DNA from: Lachnospiraceae bacterium
GTDB lineage: Bacteria; Bacillota; Clostridia; Lachnospirales; Lachnospiraceae
Direction of reading: 5' to 3'
Assembly (NCBI GenBank): GCA_015057525.1
Contig: SVEE01000004.1
Coordinates: 62,001 to 126,000 of the forward strand
DNA length: 64,000 nucleotides
Shown here: piece by piece, positions 26,753 through 35,615 of the stretch
Layout: each line of letters starts with the position of its first letter
Numbering within the stretch: the stretch's first letter is position 1
Position numbers and translations under genes: made by a program
Notes under the pieces: generated by a model
Told to the model about the DNA's origin: nothing
Seen by the model: only the letters and a program-made list of their open reading frames with translations
Database searches by the model: none

Positions 26753-28081
26753 CTACTCATTTCTAATTGCCACAAGAGGACTCAGCCTTGTTGCATTTCT
26801 TGATGGAACATATCCCGCAAGCATTCCTACCATAATGGCAAATATTATTGCAACTGGTGCAAGCCAAAACGGAATACGTGAAATTTCCAAGTTCATTTCA
26901 ATCATCTCTGAAAGCATAGGAGATGCTATGATGTTAAGCAATGCTGAGATACCATAACTCACTATCACTCCAAAAGCCCCACCTAAAAATCCTATAAACG
27001 CTGCTTCACTAAGAAACATTCCGCCAATATTTTTTAGGTCACATCCCAAAACCTTCATGATTCCGATTTCTTTTCTTCTCTCATAAATAGACATTGTAAT
27101 GGTGTTTGTAATACCTATAGCAGCTACAAGAAGTGCTACTGCACCAATTCCACCAAGCACCAGCTGTACTATAACAAGTATTCCGTTTGTCTGTTCCATC
27201 CATTCTCTGTTACTATTAACACTATAACCAAGGCTTCTAAAATACTCTACTGCCAAGTCCACATTATCTGCAGAGTCAACACGTATTGTAGCCATTCTAT
27301 AAACCCAGTAATTAAGCGGAGCACCATTCTTATCTGTAGGCTGGTCCGGTATAGTTTTCCCTCTGTAATTTGACTCCAAATATTTCTTAAGGGAATCTAT
27401 GTCTGTGTAAACAAAATATGAATATTTATTGGAATCTTTTATATCACCTGCAACCATTCCAGAAACATTTACCGTTTTCTTTCTGCTGTTGTCATAGATA
27501 TTTCCCTCTGAATCTATTCCTACGTCAGAATCTGAATACATTCTTACAGTCATAGGTTTATTCATAAAATCTATATCAGGAATTTCACCATGCGACCAAT
27601 ATACATACTCATAAGTATTTTTATCATATGCCTCATACAACATCTGATTGCCCACAACAATACTAAGATTTTTTGAATTACCATCAGGAAGAGTTCCCTC
27701 TCCTATATCAATCTTAGCTAATTCTTCATCTGTAAGACCTATGACATATGTATCTATACACCATCTTCCTTGTTCAAGTATTGCATAGGCCATGAGCTGT
27801 GGGGATACACTTTCTACATAATCCAGCTCTTTAAACTCTTCTACTTTTTCATCTGTTATATACAGGTCTTTGTCCGAGCCCATATAATTTAATTCAAGCT
27901 CTGTCATGGTTCCATAGGCATTTAATTGTTTTTCCATTGAACTTTTTAGTCCAAATCCTAAGGACAGCATAATCACAACAGATATGGTTCCAATAAAAAC
28001 ACCCAACACTGTCAGAACAGTTCGCCATTTTCTTCGCTTTAGATTACCAAGGGCAAGACCTAAAACATCACTAAATTTCAT
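26753..28081 (-). CDS. FtsX/MacB-type ABC transporter permease
   Basis: A 442-aa permease of the MacB type. One helix (about 19-42) precedes a large extracytoplasmic domain (about 45-310), followed by three helices. The family motif YERRKEIGIMKVLGC and the end PSRNATRLSPLVAIRNE are clear. The ATG at 28081 overlaps the upstream gene by 11 bp with the site GAGGACGAGG inside it, so translation is coupled. An upstream reading of 16 more basic residues was rejected. Confidence 0.87.
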   Translation of the reverse strand: MKFSDVLGLALGNLKRRKWRTVLTVLGVFIGTISVVIMLSLGFGLKSSMEKQLNAYGTMTELELNYMGSDKDLYITDEKVEEFKELDYVESVSPQLMAYAILEQGRWCIDTYVIGLTDEELAKIDIGEGTLPDGNSKNLSIVVGNQMLYEAYDKNTYEYVYWSHGEIPDIDFMNKPMTVRMYSDSDVGIDSEGNIYDNSRKKTVNVSGMVAGDIKDSNKYSYFVYTDIDSLKKYLESNYRGKTIPDQPTDKNGAPLNYWVYRMATIRVDSADNVDLAVEYFRSLGYSVNSNREWMEQTNGILVIVQLVLGGIGAVALLVAAIGITNTITMSIYERRKEIGIMKVLGCDLKNIGGMFLSEAAFIGFLGGAFGVIVSYGISALLNIIASPMLSEMIEMNLEISRIPFWLAPVAIIFAIMVGMLAGYVPSRNATRLSPLVAIRNE

Positions 28082-28994
28082 CCTCGTCCTCTTCTTTCTT
28101 TTTCTTCTTGTTCTTAGCAACAAGTGCAATTATCACAACCACTACTACTACAACACAAATAATTGGTACAATCGGTGCTTGTTTCTTTTCAACAAAGTCC
28201 TCAGGTATTATGTCTTCAATTTCTTCCACCTGCACTTCTTCAACACTAAGAGTGTATTCTTCAGTATACTCTCCCACATTTCCTTCAGCATCCTCATAAG
28301 CAATAGTAACTGTAATAAATCCATTTTCCTCTGTTGTTACATTCTCTCCCATAACATAAACATCTACATATCCAGTGCCCCCTGAAGGTATATTGCCTAC
28401 AAAGTCTACATTTTCTTTTATTCCTGCACCTGAAACTGTAACATTTACATTATAAAGCTCGGTACGTCCCTGATTGTTAATAGAAAACATTACGTTTGAT
28501 TCATCGCCTACTTCTATAGTCTCAGGAGAAACCTCAACCTCTGTAACAGAAATTCTTGCCTCCTGAACCACAGAAATAGACACGTTTGCTGTATCTGTAT
28601 AAACAGCGTTATATCTATCTTCATACTCCGATGCAACCGTTAAAATATATGTCTTTGAGTCAAGATTTGTCTTAGCCTGCATTTCCACGCTTATATCAGC
28701 AGTCTCCCCAGAACCTATTTTTTCTATGTACAATGTATTTGAACCCGACACAGGAACAAATTCATTATCAGCAGTAGAAAGTGTGAGTTTTATGTTTGAT
28801 ACAGCTGTCTTCTTAGACATATTTTCCATATGTAACGTAAGGGTAAATGTTTCGCCCGCCTTAATTTCCTCAGGTGTGGAGCTATAACCAGTAATTATTA
28901 ATCTTGGAACTGCCTCCGCCTTCGCTACATTTCCAGCCACGAGCACCATGGCCATACACATCATAATTATTGCAAGTTTCTTAATTAGTTTCAT
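28071..28994 (-). CDS. Secreted CARDB-like domain protein anchored by a carboxy-terminal helix
   Basis: A 307-aa protein with a signal peptide (about 1-27), two Ig-like CARDB/COG1361-type domains (about 32-135 and 140-245; each has a GETFTL or GDESNV start and a GSG or PSG turn), and a carboxy-terminal helix (about 268-288) followed by a Lys-then-Asp/Glu tail in the cytoplasm. It overlaps both flanking genes (ATPase by 14 bp, permease by 11 bp), so it is very likely a subunit of the exporter, perhaps a periplasm-like adaptor. The function is not known. Confidence 0.8.
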   Translation of the reverse strand: MKLIKKLAIIMMCMAMVLVAGNVAKAEAVPRLIITGYSSTPEEIKAGETFTLTLHMENMSKKTAVSNIKLTLSTADNEFVPVSGSNTLYIEKIGSGETADISVEMQAKTNLDSKTYILTVASEYEDRYNAVYTDTANVSISVVQEARISVTEVEVSPETIEVGDESNVMFSINNQGRTELYNVNVTVSGAGIKENVDFVGNIPSGGTGYVDVYVMGENVTTEENGFITVTIAYEDAEGNVGEYTEEYTLSVEEVQVEEIEDIIPEDFVEKKQAPIVPIICVVVVVVVIIALVAKNKKKKKEEDEDEI

Positions 28995-29718
28995 TTTCTA
29001 TTTTCTCCTTCCCGTTGTTTACCTCTACTTTTTTTATTTTTCCATCTCTTATGTGAATTACCTTATCTGCCACAGACGCAAGGTCCTTATCATGGGTCAC
29101 CATCACAAGTGTTTTCCCTTGTTCATTGACCATCTTTCTCATAAGCTCTAGTATTTCTTCAGTTGTTGCTGAGTCAAGATTTCCTGTAGGTTCATCAGCA
29201 AATATTATGCTAGGATTCACCACCAATGCTCTGGCTACACCCACCCTTTGTTGCTGCCCTCCAGACATCTGTGTAGGTATATGATTCATATGCTTTGAAA
29301 GCCCTACCAGCTTAAGCATTTCCTTAGCCTTCTTCAGTCTTACATCCTTAGCTACGCCCCTAAACATAAGTGGCAATGCAACATTTTCCACTGCATTCAT
29401 TGTCCCAATAAGATTAAAGGACTGAAATATAAAACCAACCTTATTTCTCCTTAGCTTTACAAGTTGGTCCTCCTTCATCTTATCAATTCTCTTACCTGCC
29501 ACTACTACCTTTCCCTTGGTAGGTGGTTCAAGACCTGCCATCATATTAAGCAATGTGGATTTTCCCGAACCAGAAGTTCCAACAATAGCTACGAACTCTC
29601 CTTCATAAACCTTAAAGCTTACTCCATCTAAAGCCCTAACTATTTCATCACCTACCCGGTAAGTCTTAAATAAATCTTCCACATCAATAACAACCTTTTT
29701 TTCAAGTTGTTTTTCCAC
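28981..29718 (-). CDS. ABC transporter ATP-binding protein (MacB class)
   Basis: The ATPase of the CARDB/FtsX exporter. Walker A GTSGSGKST, Q-loop FQSFNL, LSGGQ-type signature MSGGQQQR, Walker B IIFADEPTGNLD and the switch His in VMVTHD are intact. I place the start at the GTG at 29718 (245 aa) because GGGGAG lies 7 nt before it and because the family domain begins soon after (VIDVEDLFKTYRV). The frame stays open to a GTG at 29811 (276 aa), but that start has little ribosome-binding signal and its first codons lie in the arm of the 616-bp inverted repeat. Confidence 0.8.
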   Translation of the reverse strand: MEKQLEKKVVIDVEDLFKTYRVGDEIVRALDGVSFKVYEGEFVAIVGTSGSGKSTLLNMMAGLEPPTKGKVVVAGKRIDKMKEDQLVKLRRNKVGFIFQSFNLIGTMNAVENVALPLMFRGVAKDVRLKKAKEMLKLVGLSKHMNHIPTQMSGGQQQRVGVARALVVNPSIIFADEPTGNLDSATTEEILELMRKMVNEQGKTLVMVTHDKDLASVADKVIHIRDGKIKKVEVNNGKEKIENETN

Positions 29719-29784
29719 AATCTCACTCCCCACTTTCTTAATTTCTTCCCACAATTTACCACCCCAATATATCCTCAATGTATC

Positions 29785-30400
29785 CTCTGGTGCCAAATCT
29801 AAAAAATCCACCTAGGCATAACCTTGCCCCCTCTTGTTTCCTCCCTGCATAGCATGGGGTTTTCGCAGACAAATAGGGTGCTTAGAATATCTTAGACAGC
29901 AAAATTACGACAAATTGCGCTGCGGGAGAAGTGTCTGAGTGGTGTTTCTTAGAATAATATGTAATTTTTGCTTGCAATCTACGCTCGTTGCAAATAACTA
30001 TAATTTTCGACTTGTGATGGTCTTATTAGGCCCTGCTATCGCAAACTCGCAGCCCGGAGAAAATAAAAAAGATGACGAAGAATTCTTTTGAAAATCAAAG
30101 TTTCTTCGTCATCTTTTTTATTTTCTGCCGCGCCGCTCAAACACTACTTACGCAGGGCCGTCATCACAAGTCTGAAAATTAAGGTATTTGTAACTCACTA
30201 CTTGTCAGCGCAAAAACTACATATTATTCTAAGAAGCACCGCGAGTTTTCGGAAGCAGCGCATAATCAAAAGTCGTAATTTTGCTGTCTTAGATATTCTT
30301 ACGCAGCCGTAGTTTTGCAAGAAAACCCCATGCTATGCAGGGAGGAAACAAGAGGGGGTATGGTATCTCCAATGCTTGAGTTTTAGATTTGGCACCAGAG
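29785..30400. repeat. 616-bp imperfect inverted repeat (foldback element)
   Basis: Blocks of perfect pairing alternate with unpaired loops. The outermost is 20 bp (29785-29804 with 30381-30400), then 38 bp (29827-29864 with 30321-30358). More blocks follow around 29885-29910, 29947-29970 and 30003-30020. The inner end is a 25-bp stem (30058-30082 with 30102-30126) ending in GATGACGAAGAA and its complement. The right outer arm includes the last 15 coding bases and stop of the GH5 gene; the left outer arm is in the 5' end of the ABC ATPase reading frame. No believable gene is inside. Confidence 0.85.
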
Positions 30401-31405
30401 TTTGATTAATTCGTCTTTTATTGGTGCATAGTGGTCGTCGATAAGACCGAAGTCCATAAGTTTGTATGACCAAATTGCTCCACCGATGTTGTATTTGAGG
30501 AATACCTCGTTAACGTCCTTAAACCATTTGAGGGTATCCTCAATAGGCGCCTGATCAATTACACCGAACTCTCCGCAGTAAAGTTTTACTTTGCGTTCCT
30601 TAGAAACCCTAATAGCTTCTTCTATCATTTCGGTAATAAATTCTATACCCATAGTTTTTGTTTTTGCTAAAGCTGCAGCCTGACCCTGATAACCTAACTG
30701 ATTAGAGATTTCCTTATAGTATTCCATGGTTCCAGGATAATTTACACTTCTTTCCATGTCCATGTTCTTGACCCAATATGCCTTCTGATGAGTAAATACC
30801 AAAGGCTCATAAAAATGGAAGGTAAATATAATATTTTCATCCTTTGGTAGTTCAAGAAGCTTTAATGTATTAACACTGTTCCACTGTATACCACCGTAGA
30901 TAATTGGTGCAGTAGGGGCATATTCTCTAATAGCCGTAACTGATTTATCTATAAGCTTGTTCCATGCATCTGCATTTTCTTCTTCAACAACTTCGTTGAG
31001 AAGTTCAAAGGCAACATTGTCATATGATGAATAATTCTGAACAATCTCAATCCATAATTTTATGAAACGATTTTGTAAATCCTCCGATGCGAATAAATTG
31101 TTTTTATCAGCATCTCCTGCATCATTGAAATCATATCCATATGCCTTGTGTAAATCTAACACAATATTTAAATTGTATTTTTTGCTCCACTCAATTACTC
31201 TTTTAACTCTTTCAAAGCCCTCAATCTTCCTGGTTCCGTCTTCTTCTTCGAAAACCTCATAATCTATAGCAAGCCGAACATGGTCAAAACCCCATTCTGA
31301 AATTTGTTTGATATCTGATTCCACTATAAATGTATCGTAGTGTTCTTCTTCGTGGCAGCACTGTGATAAATAACCGCCTAAATTTATTCCTCTTTCTAGT
31401 TTCAT
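30383..31405 (-). CDS. Glycoside hydrolase family 5 (endoglucanase-like), intracellular
   Basis: A 340-aa (beta/alpha)8 hydrolase of clan GH-A that cuts beta-linked glucans or related glycosides. It starts with RGINLGGYLSQ; VRLAID, LDLHKAYG, the acid/base Glu138 in ELLNEV, FTFHFYEP and the nucleophile Glu279 in LYCGEFGV are in the expected order. There is no signal peptide, so it probably acts inside the cell on imported oligosaccharides. AAGGGGGT lies before the ATG. Its 3' end is part of the large inverted repeat at 29785-30400. The exact substrate is open. Confidence 0.88.
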   Translation of the reverse strand: MKLERGINLGGYLSQCCHEEEHYDTFIVESDIKQISEWGFDHVRLAIDYEVFEEEDGTRKIEGFERVKRVIEWSKKYNLNIVLDLHKAYGYDFNDAGDADKNNLFASEDLQNRFIKLWIEIVQNYSSYDNVAFELLNEVVEEENADAWNKLIDKSVTAIREYAPTAPIIYGGIQWNSVNTLKLLELPKDENIIFTFHFYEPLVFTHQKAYWVKNMDMERSVNYPGTMEYYKEISNQLGYQGQAAALAKTKTMGIEFITEMIEEAIRVSKERKVKLYCGEFGVIDQAPIEDTLKWFKDVNEVFLKYNIGGAIWSYKLMDFGLIDDHYAPIKDELIKLWCQI

Positions 31406-31536
31406 GGTGTACCCCCTTGAAAATATATTTGTTTGAATTTACCGTAAAATATTTTGTAATTAGACTTTATAATATATGCATCTTATATTCTATAGTTTTC
31501 ATTTCTTTTTTATAACAATGATGACACAAAGTATTT

Positions 31537-32068
31537 TTATTTCCCTTTTCCTTTATCTTGTGCCTCATACTCTTCCTCATCGTCCTTCGAATTCCCCATG
31601 CCTAAATCTTTTGGTATTATATTTTGCTCTAATACAACAACTCTTTCATTTTGCATTTTTTCTATCATTTCCCTGTTATATATTGTAAATTCCGGAAGAT
31701 ACCATCCATTTCTCACTGCAAGAATTCCATAAACCAAGTATATGACATATGTAAGCAAAAAAGCCCAGGCAATTATTGTGACTATCCACTCTAGGATTTC
31801 CTGTTACAGCACCTACACGCTCACCATTATAGGGATTAGTAAAATGAGGCACTATATAATTCAAAGCATCCGGCATAATATAGGCATCAGAATCAACACC
31901 CATAAGTATTTCTCCTTTGGATGCAATGAGACCTAAATATAAAGCATTTGCCTTTCCATTATTTTCCTTTAAGTCTATAAATCGTAGTTTTTCATATTTA
32001 TCAAGAAGTCCATTAACTACCTCTGATGTATTATCACTACTTCCATCATTTATGGCAATTATCCACAT
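31537..32068 (-). pseudogene. Remnant of a processive family 2 glycosyltransferase
   Basis: The part at 31800-32068 reads INDGSSDNTSEVV, VDSDAYIMPDAL and VGAVTGNPR, which is the catalytic core of a BcsA/PgaC-like polymer synthase. The start of the domain is missing. After NPR the reading jumps, with a frame change near 31795, to the carboxy-terminal helix (WIVTIIAWAFLLTYVIYLVYG) and the tail ending at 31537. So both the 5' end and the centre with the QXXRW region are deleted. It lies next to MBOAT and DHHW genes that would modify such a polymer. Confidence 0.75.
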
Positions 32069-32128
32069 ATTGTTTACATATTAAATTACTTTAAAATGGC
32101 ATAATTACTGAATAAAATATAATTTACG

Positions 32129-32158
32129 TTGAAATATAATACCAAGGGATTGTATAAT
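32129..32158 (+). promoter_or_regulatory. Promoter of the lipoprotein gene
   Basis: TTGAAA (32129-32134), 18 nt and TATAAT (32153-32158), 54 bp before the ATG. Confidence 0.55.
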
Positions 32159-32211
32159 AGACTAAGTCGAATTCATAAATAAAATACTTATACCGAAAGG
32201 AATATAATTAA

Positions 32212-33054
32212 ATGAAAAATTCATTAATATCTTATACAAAAAAATGTGCATCCATAGCCCTTGCTTTTACTTTGGCTATTTCCTTAGGTGGCTGTGGTAA
32301 AGACAAAAAAGAAACTGAAACAACAACCACACAGGAAACTGAAAGCAATGTAATCTGTGATGACGAAAGACTTTCAATTGTTGATGAAGGAAACAAGGTG
32401 GTTATCACTACAAAGGATACTTCTTCAATATGGTATGCTGACACTTACGAAACTGAAGTGGTTGAACTTACAATCACCGAAGATGTAGGTATATATACCT
32501 TCACTATCTCACCAAAAACAGAAGGCTATGCAGCCATAGATATAATTGGAGAAGGTGCTGAAAATCGTGTCATCTATCCTATTAGCTTTGATGTTGATAA
32601 GGACTTAAATATGTCAACTACATTTAACAGCTTTGAATTTTTCCAATTTGAAGATGGCACTGAAACATTTGGCATTGACGAAGATTTAAATACAATTATA
32701 CAAGACTCCATTGATGCTATGGGTACAGGTAACTATCCTGATCCTTATATGGTTAGACCAATCGACATGGCTAGCACAGATGATATGCTTTACACTCTCG
32801 GAGTTGAAAGTGTAACAGGAATGGAAAAGGCTGCTATTATGGAGCCAATGATGAGTTCAATCGCATTTTCTCTTGCTGTCGTTAAATTCGACTCTTCAGA
32901 CAATGCAACAGCCGCAGCTACAACATTATATGACTCTGCACCACAAGACAAGTGGGTATGTGTATTGCCAGAAGGGGTTTTCACAAAGGTTGTAGATGAC
33001 ACTTATTTAATTGTTCTTATGGGACCACAAGCGTCTATTGATGCATTAAAATAA
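32212..33054 (+). CDS. Lipoprotein of unknown function
   Basis: A 280-aa exported lipoprotein: a signal peptide with the lipobox SLGGC (Cys28), then a Lys/Glu/Thr-rich linker, a beta-rich domain (about 45-135) and a carboxy-terminal domain (about 160-280). I do not recognise the fold. It has its own promoter and an AAAGGA site, and lies just upstream of the acetylation pair, separated by a hairpin at 33062-33087. A role at the cell surface with the exopolysaccharide genes is only suggested by position. Confidence 0.75.
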   Translation: MKNSLISYTKKCASIALAFTLAISLGGCGKDKKETETTTTQETESNVICDDERLSIVDEGNKVVITTKDTSSIWYADTYETEVVELTITEDVGIYTFTISPKTEGYAAIDIIGEGAENRVIYPISFDVDKDLNMSTTFNSFEFFQFEDGTETFGIDEDLNTIIQDSIDAMGTGNYPDPYMVRPIDMASTDDMLYTLGVESVTGMEKAAIMEPMMSSIAFSLAVVKFDSSDNATAAATTLYDSAPQDKWVCVLPEGVFTKVVDDTYLIVLMGPQASIDALK

Positions 33055-33061
33055 ATAATTA

Positions 33062-33087
33062 AGGCTGCCTGGATATCCAGACAGCCT
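33062..33087 (+). terminator. Hairpin after the lipoprotein gene
   Basis: AGGCTG, an inner CTGGATATCCAG palindrome and CAGCCT, followed by GTTTTG. The T-run is short, so some read-through into the MBOAT gene is likely. Confidence 0.6.
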
Positions 33088-33111
33088 GTTTTGTATAAAG
33101 GAATTTTTTCT

Positions 33112-34473
33112 ATGGTATTTTCAAGCATTACATTTATATATTTGTTTTTGCCTATTTGCTTACTTATATATTATGTAGCACCTTTTAAGGCAAAAAACAT
33201 AATCTTGCTTTTATTTTCTTTATTGTTTTACTCTTTAGGCGAGCCAAGATTTTTGCTCGTCATTTTAGCATGCATTTTAGTTGTTTATATAGGCGCAAGG
33301 CTTCTAGAAAAATATGACAATAAACTTCTATTTGGAAGTCTAATTACCATATGTCTTGCTCCACTTATCTATTTCAAATACACTAATTTTTTCATTGAAA
33401 ATATAAACAGATGGTTTAATCTAAATCTTAATCTGTTGAGTATTTTACTACCTCTAGGAATATCTTTTTATACATTCCAAATGATTTCTTACCTCGTAGA
33501 TGTGCGAAGAAAAGAAATAAAGCCCGAAAAAAACATTCTTAATCTAGCATTATATATTTGTTTTTTCCCTCAACTGGTTGCTGGTCCTATAGTGACTTAT
33601 GCCGATATGAAATCTCAAATAGAAATGAGAAAAACTACAACAGAGCAATTTAGCGATGGTATATTACACTTCGTCACCGGGCTTGGCAAAAAGGTTCTGA
33701 TTGCTAACCAGCTGGGTGAACTATGTAATCTTTATAACCATGAAAATGCCACTGTTCTTTTTACGTGGATGTATGCCATTGCGTTCTCCCTACAAATTTA
33801 TTTTGACTTCAGTGGATATTCATCTATGGCTATAGGTCTCGGTAAAATGTTTGGCTTTAATTTGCCCCAAAACTTTAATTATCCATTTATGAGTAGCACA
33901 ATTAAAGAATTTTGGAAAAGATGGCATATTACCCTTTCTTCTTTCTTCAAAAATTACGTTTACATTCCTTTAGGCGGAAGCAGATGCAGTGTACGTCGTA
34001 ATATTTTTAATCTTTTTATAGTGTGGTTTTTAACAGGTTTTTGGCACGGTGCTGACTGGCAGTTTATTTGCTGGGGACTATTTTTCTTTATATGCCTATG
34101 CATCGAAAAATTTATCATTAAGAATAGATTACCTAAATTATTGTCTCGAGTAGGAACATTATTTGCAATTATGTTTTCATTTTTAATTTTCAGTTCAAAT
34201 AATTTCAGTGATATGCTATTTAAGCTAAAGCACTTGATTTTAGGCGGTTTATCAGACCAAAACACTGTGTTTATTTTTAACAACTTTGCATTTTTACTAT
34301 TAATTTCTATTATAGGTTCAACCAAATTGATAAGTTATCTTTATGATAAGCACATAAAAGGAAGAAAAATGTCAGCTATTTTGGAGCCTGTATTTATAGC
34401 CATAGTATTAATACTTTCTACAGCATACTTGATAGACGGAGCATTTAACCCATTCTTATATTTTAGATTTTAG
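33112..34473 (+). CDS. MBOAT family O-acyltransferase (AlgI/DltB-like)
   Basis: A 453-aa membrane enzyme that passes acetyl groups across the membrane for O-acetylation of a polysaccharide. It has about ten helices. Family marks are PLGISFYTFQMISYLVDVRR, FFPQLVAGPI, the FDFSGYSSMAIGLGKMFG region, and KRWHITLSSFFKNYVYIPLGG. The catalytic His lies in the WHGADW motif (FLTGFWHGADWQF). I start at the ATG at 33112, with AAAGGA upstream. The DHHW protein gene follows by 11 bp, which is the standard AlgI/AlgJ-type pairing. Confidence 0.92.
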   Translation: MVFSSITFIYLFLPICLLIYYVAPFKAKNIILLLFSLLFYSLGEPRFLLVILACILVVYIGARLLEKYDNKLLFGSLITICLAPLIYFKYTNFFIENINRWFNLNLNLLSILLPLGISFYTFQMISYLVDVRRKEIKPEKNILNLALYICFFPQLVAGPIVTYADMKSQIEMRKTTTEQFSDGILHFVTGLGKKVLIANQLGELCNLYNHENATVLFTWMYAIAFSLQIYFDFSGYSSMAIGLGKMFGFNLPQNFNYPFMSSTIKEFWKRWHITLSSFFKNYVYIPLGGSRCSVRRNIFNLFIVWFLTGFWHGADWQFICWGLFFFICLCIEKFIIKNRLPKLLSRVGTLFAIMFSFLIFSSNNFSDMLFKLKHLILGGLSDQNTVFIFNNFAFLLLISIIGSTKLISYLYDKHIKGRKMSAILEPVFIAIVLILSTAYLIDGAFNPFLYFRF

Positions 34474-34484
34474 GAGGTAATTCA

Positions 34485-35564
34485 ATGAGCAAAAAAATAA
34501 ATATTGCCATCTTCCTAGGCATAATATTTTCACTTGGAATTATCTTCATCGTTAAGGAAGATGAACTGTTAAGCTACGCCGAGAGAAGATATTTGATGCA
34601 GGTAGATGACATTAAACTTGAAGATATTAAAGAAGGTGAAATCGTCACTAAAATAGAAAAATATGCTCTGGACCAGTTTCCACTCAGAGAAGAGTTAAGA
34701 GCATTAAAAGCATTTGCAAATTATAATATTTTCATGAAGGAAGAAAATCAAGGAATCGCAGTGACACAAAACACAATGTACGAAATCAAAGATTCCTATG
34801 ATTACAACAAACTGACGAATTCCATCGCCTCCATAAACACAGTGGCAAATTCTATGTTTTATGAAAATGATTGTTACTTCGTATTAATTCCAGACAAAAG
34901 TTGTTATATTAATTCAAATAACCACAGCTATTTGGATATAGAGAAGGAGCTTACTAAATTTCTGCATCCAAGAATATCGTATATACCTATATACCATACT
35001 TTATCGCTAGACTCCTACTACAAAACAGATTTACATTGGTCGCAGGATAAACTGACGGATACAAAAAATACCATATTAAATTATATTGGTTATAATGAAA
35101 GTGAAAACTATTCCTCCAACAAAATAGAGGGATACTTTGGTTCCTACGCTGTAAAATCTGCATTGTCATATATTGAAGATGACATTATATATTTAACCAA
35201 CGAAAGAATTAACTCTGCTCAGGTATTTAATTACGAGACAAACACCACAACAAACGTTTATGATTTAGCAAAGCTTCAGGATGAAAAAAGCCTAGATAAA
35301 TACGACATCTTCCTTTCTGGTGCAAATCCTTTACTAAAGGTATCTGCCCCAGAAAGCACAGGCAAAACCTTAATATTATTTAGAGACAGCTTCGGAAGCT
35401 CACTAGCTCCGTTGCTTCTAGAATACTATGACACCATATATTTAGTTGATTTAAGATATATAGATGCCTCTCTTCTTCAAAACTTTATTGATATAAGTTC
35501 CGATTATGATGTTATATTTTTGTATAGCACAGATATGATGGAAATACCTGGCAACTTTAAATAA
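34485..35564 (+). CDS. DHHW-family protein (AlgX/AlgJ-like SGNH acetyltransferase partner)
   Basis: A 359-aa protein anchored by one amino-terminal helix (about 6-23), with the rest outside. The domain shows YALDQFPLRE near the start, TDLHWS (the DHHW-type Asp/His pair) near residue 185, and LFRDSFGSSLAPLL (the serine motif) near 303, as in SGNH-like O-acetyltransferases of alginate and related systems. It probably takes acetyl groups delivered by the MBOAT protein and puts them on a polymer. GGAGG precedes the ATG. Confidence 0.87.
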   Translation: MSKKINIAIFLGIIFSLGIIFIVKEDELLSYAERRYLMQVDDIKLEDIKEGEIVTKIEKYALDQFPLREELRALKAFANYNIFMKEENQGIAVTQNTMYEIKDSYDYNKLTNSIASINTVANSMFYENDCYFVLIPDKSCYINSNNHSYLDIEKELTKFLHPRISYIPIYHTLSLDSYYKTDLHWSQDKLTDTKNTILNYIGYNESENYSSNKIEGYFGSYAVKSALSYIEDDIIYLTNERINSAQVFNYETNTTTNVYDLAKLQDEKSLDKYDIFLSGANPLLKVSAPESTGKTLILFRDSFGSSLAPLLLEYYDTIYLVDLRYIDASLLQNFIDISSDYDVIFLYSTDMMEIPGNFK

Positions 35565-35570
35565 CAAACA

Positions 35571-35599
35571 AAAACCACTGCTTCTTTGCAGTGGTTTTT
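35571..35599. terminator. Bidirectional terminator
   Basis: AAAACCACTGC and GCAGTGGTTTTT with a 6-nt loop, between the convergent DHHW and diguanylate cyclase genes. Confidence 0.85.
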
Positions 35600-35615
35600 C
35601 ATATTACATTATTCT

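Noticed and set aside
30088..30312. 74-codon open frame inside the large inverted repeat
   Set aside because: It runs across the central hairpin and arm, has no ribosome-binding site and resembles no protein.
29785..30400. Insertion sequence or group II intron
   Set aside because: No transposase or reverse transcriptase frame and no target-site duplication could be seen.
31676..32068. Intact small glycosyltransferase
   Set aside because: It lacks the start of the GT2 domain and everything after GNPR; the end is in a different frame.
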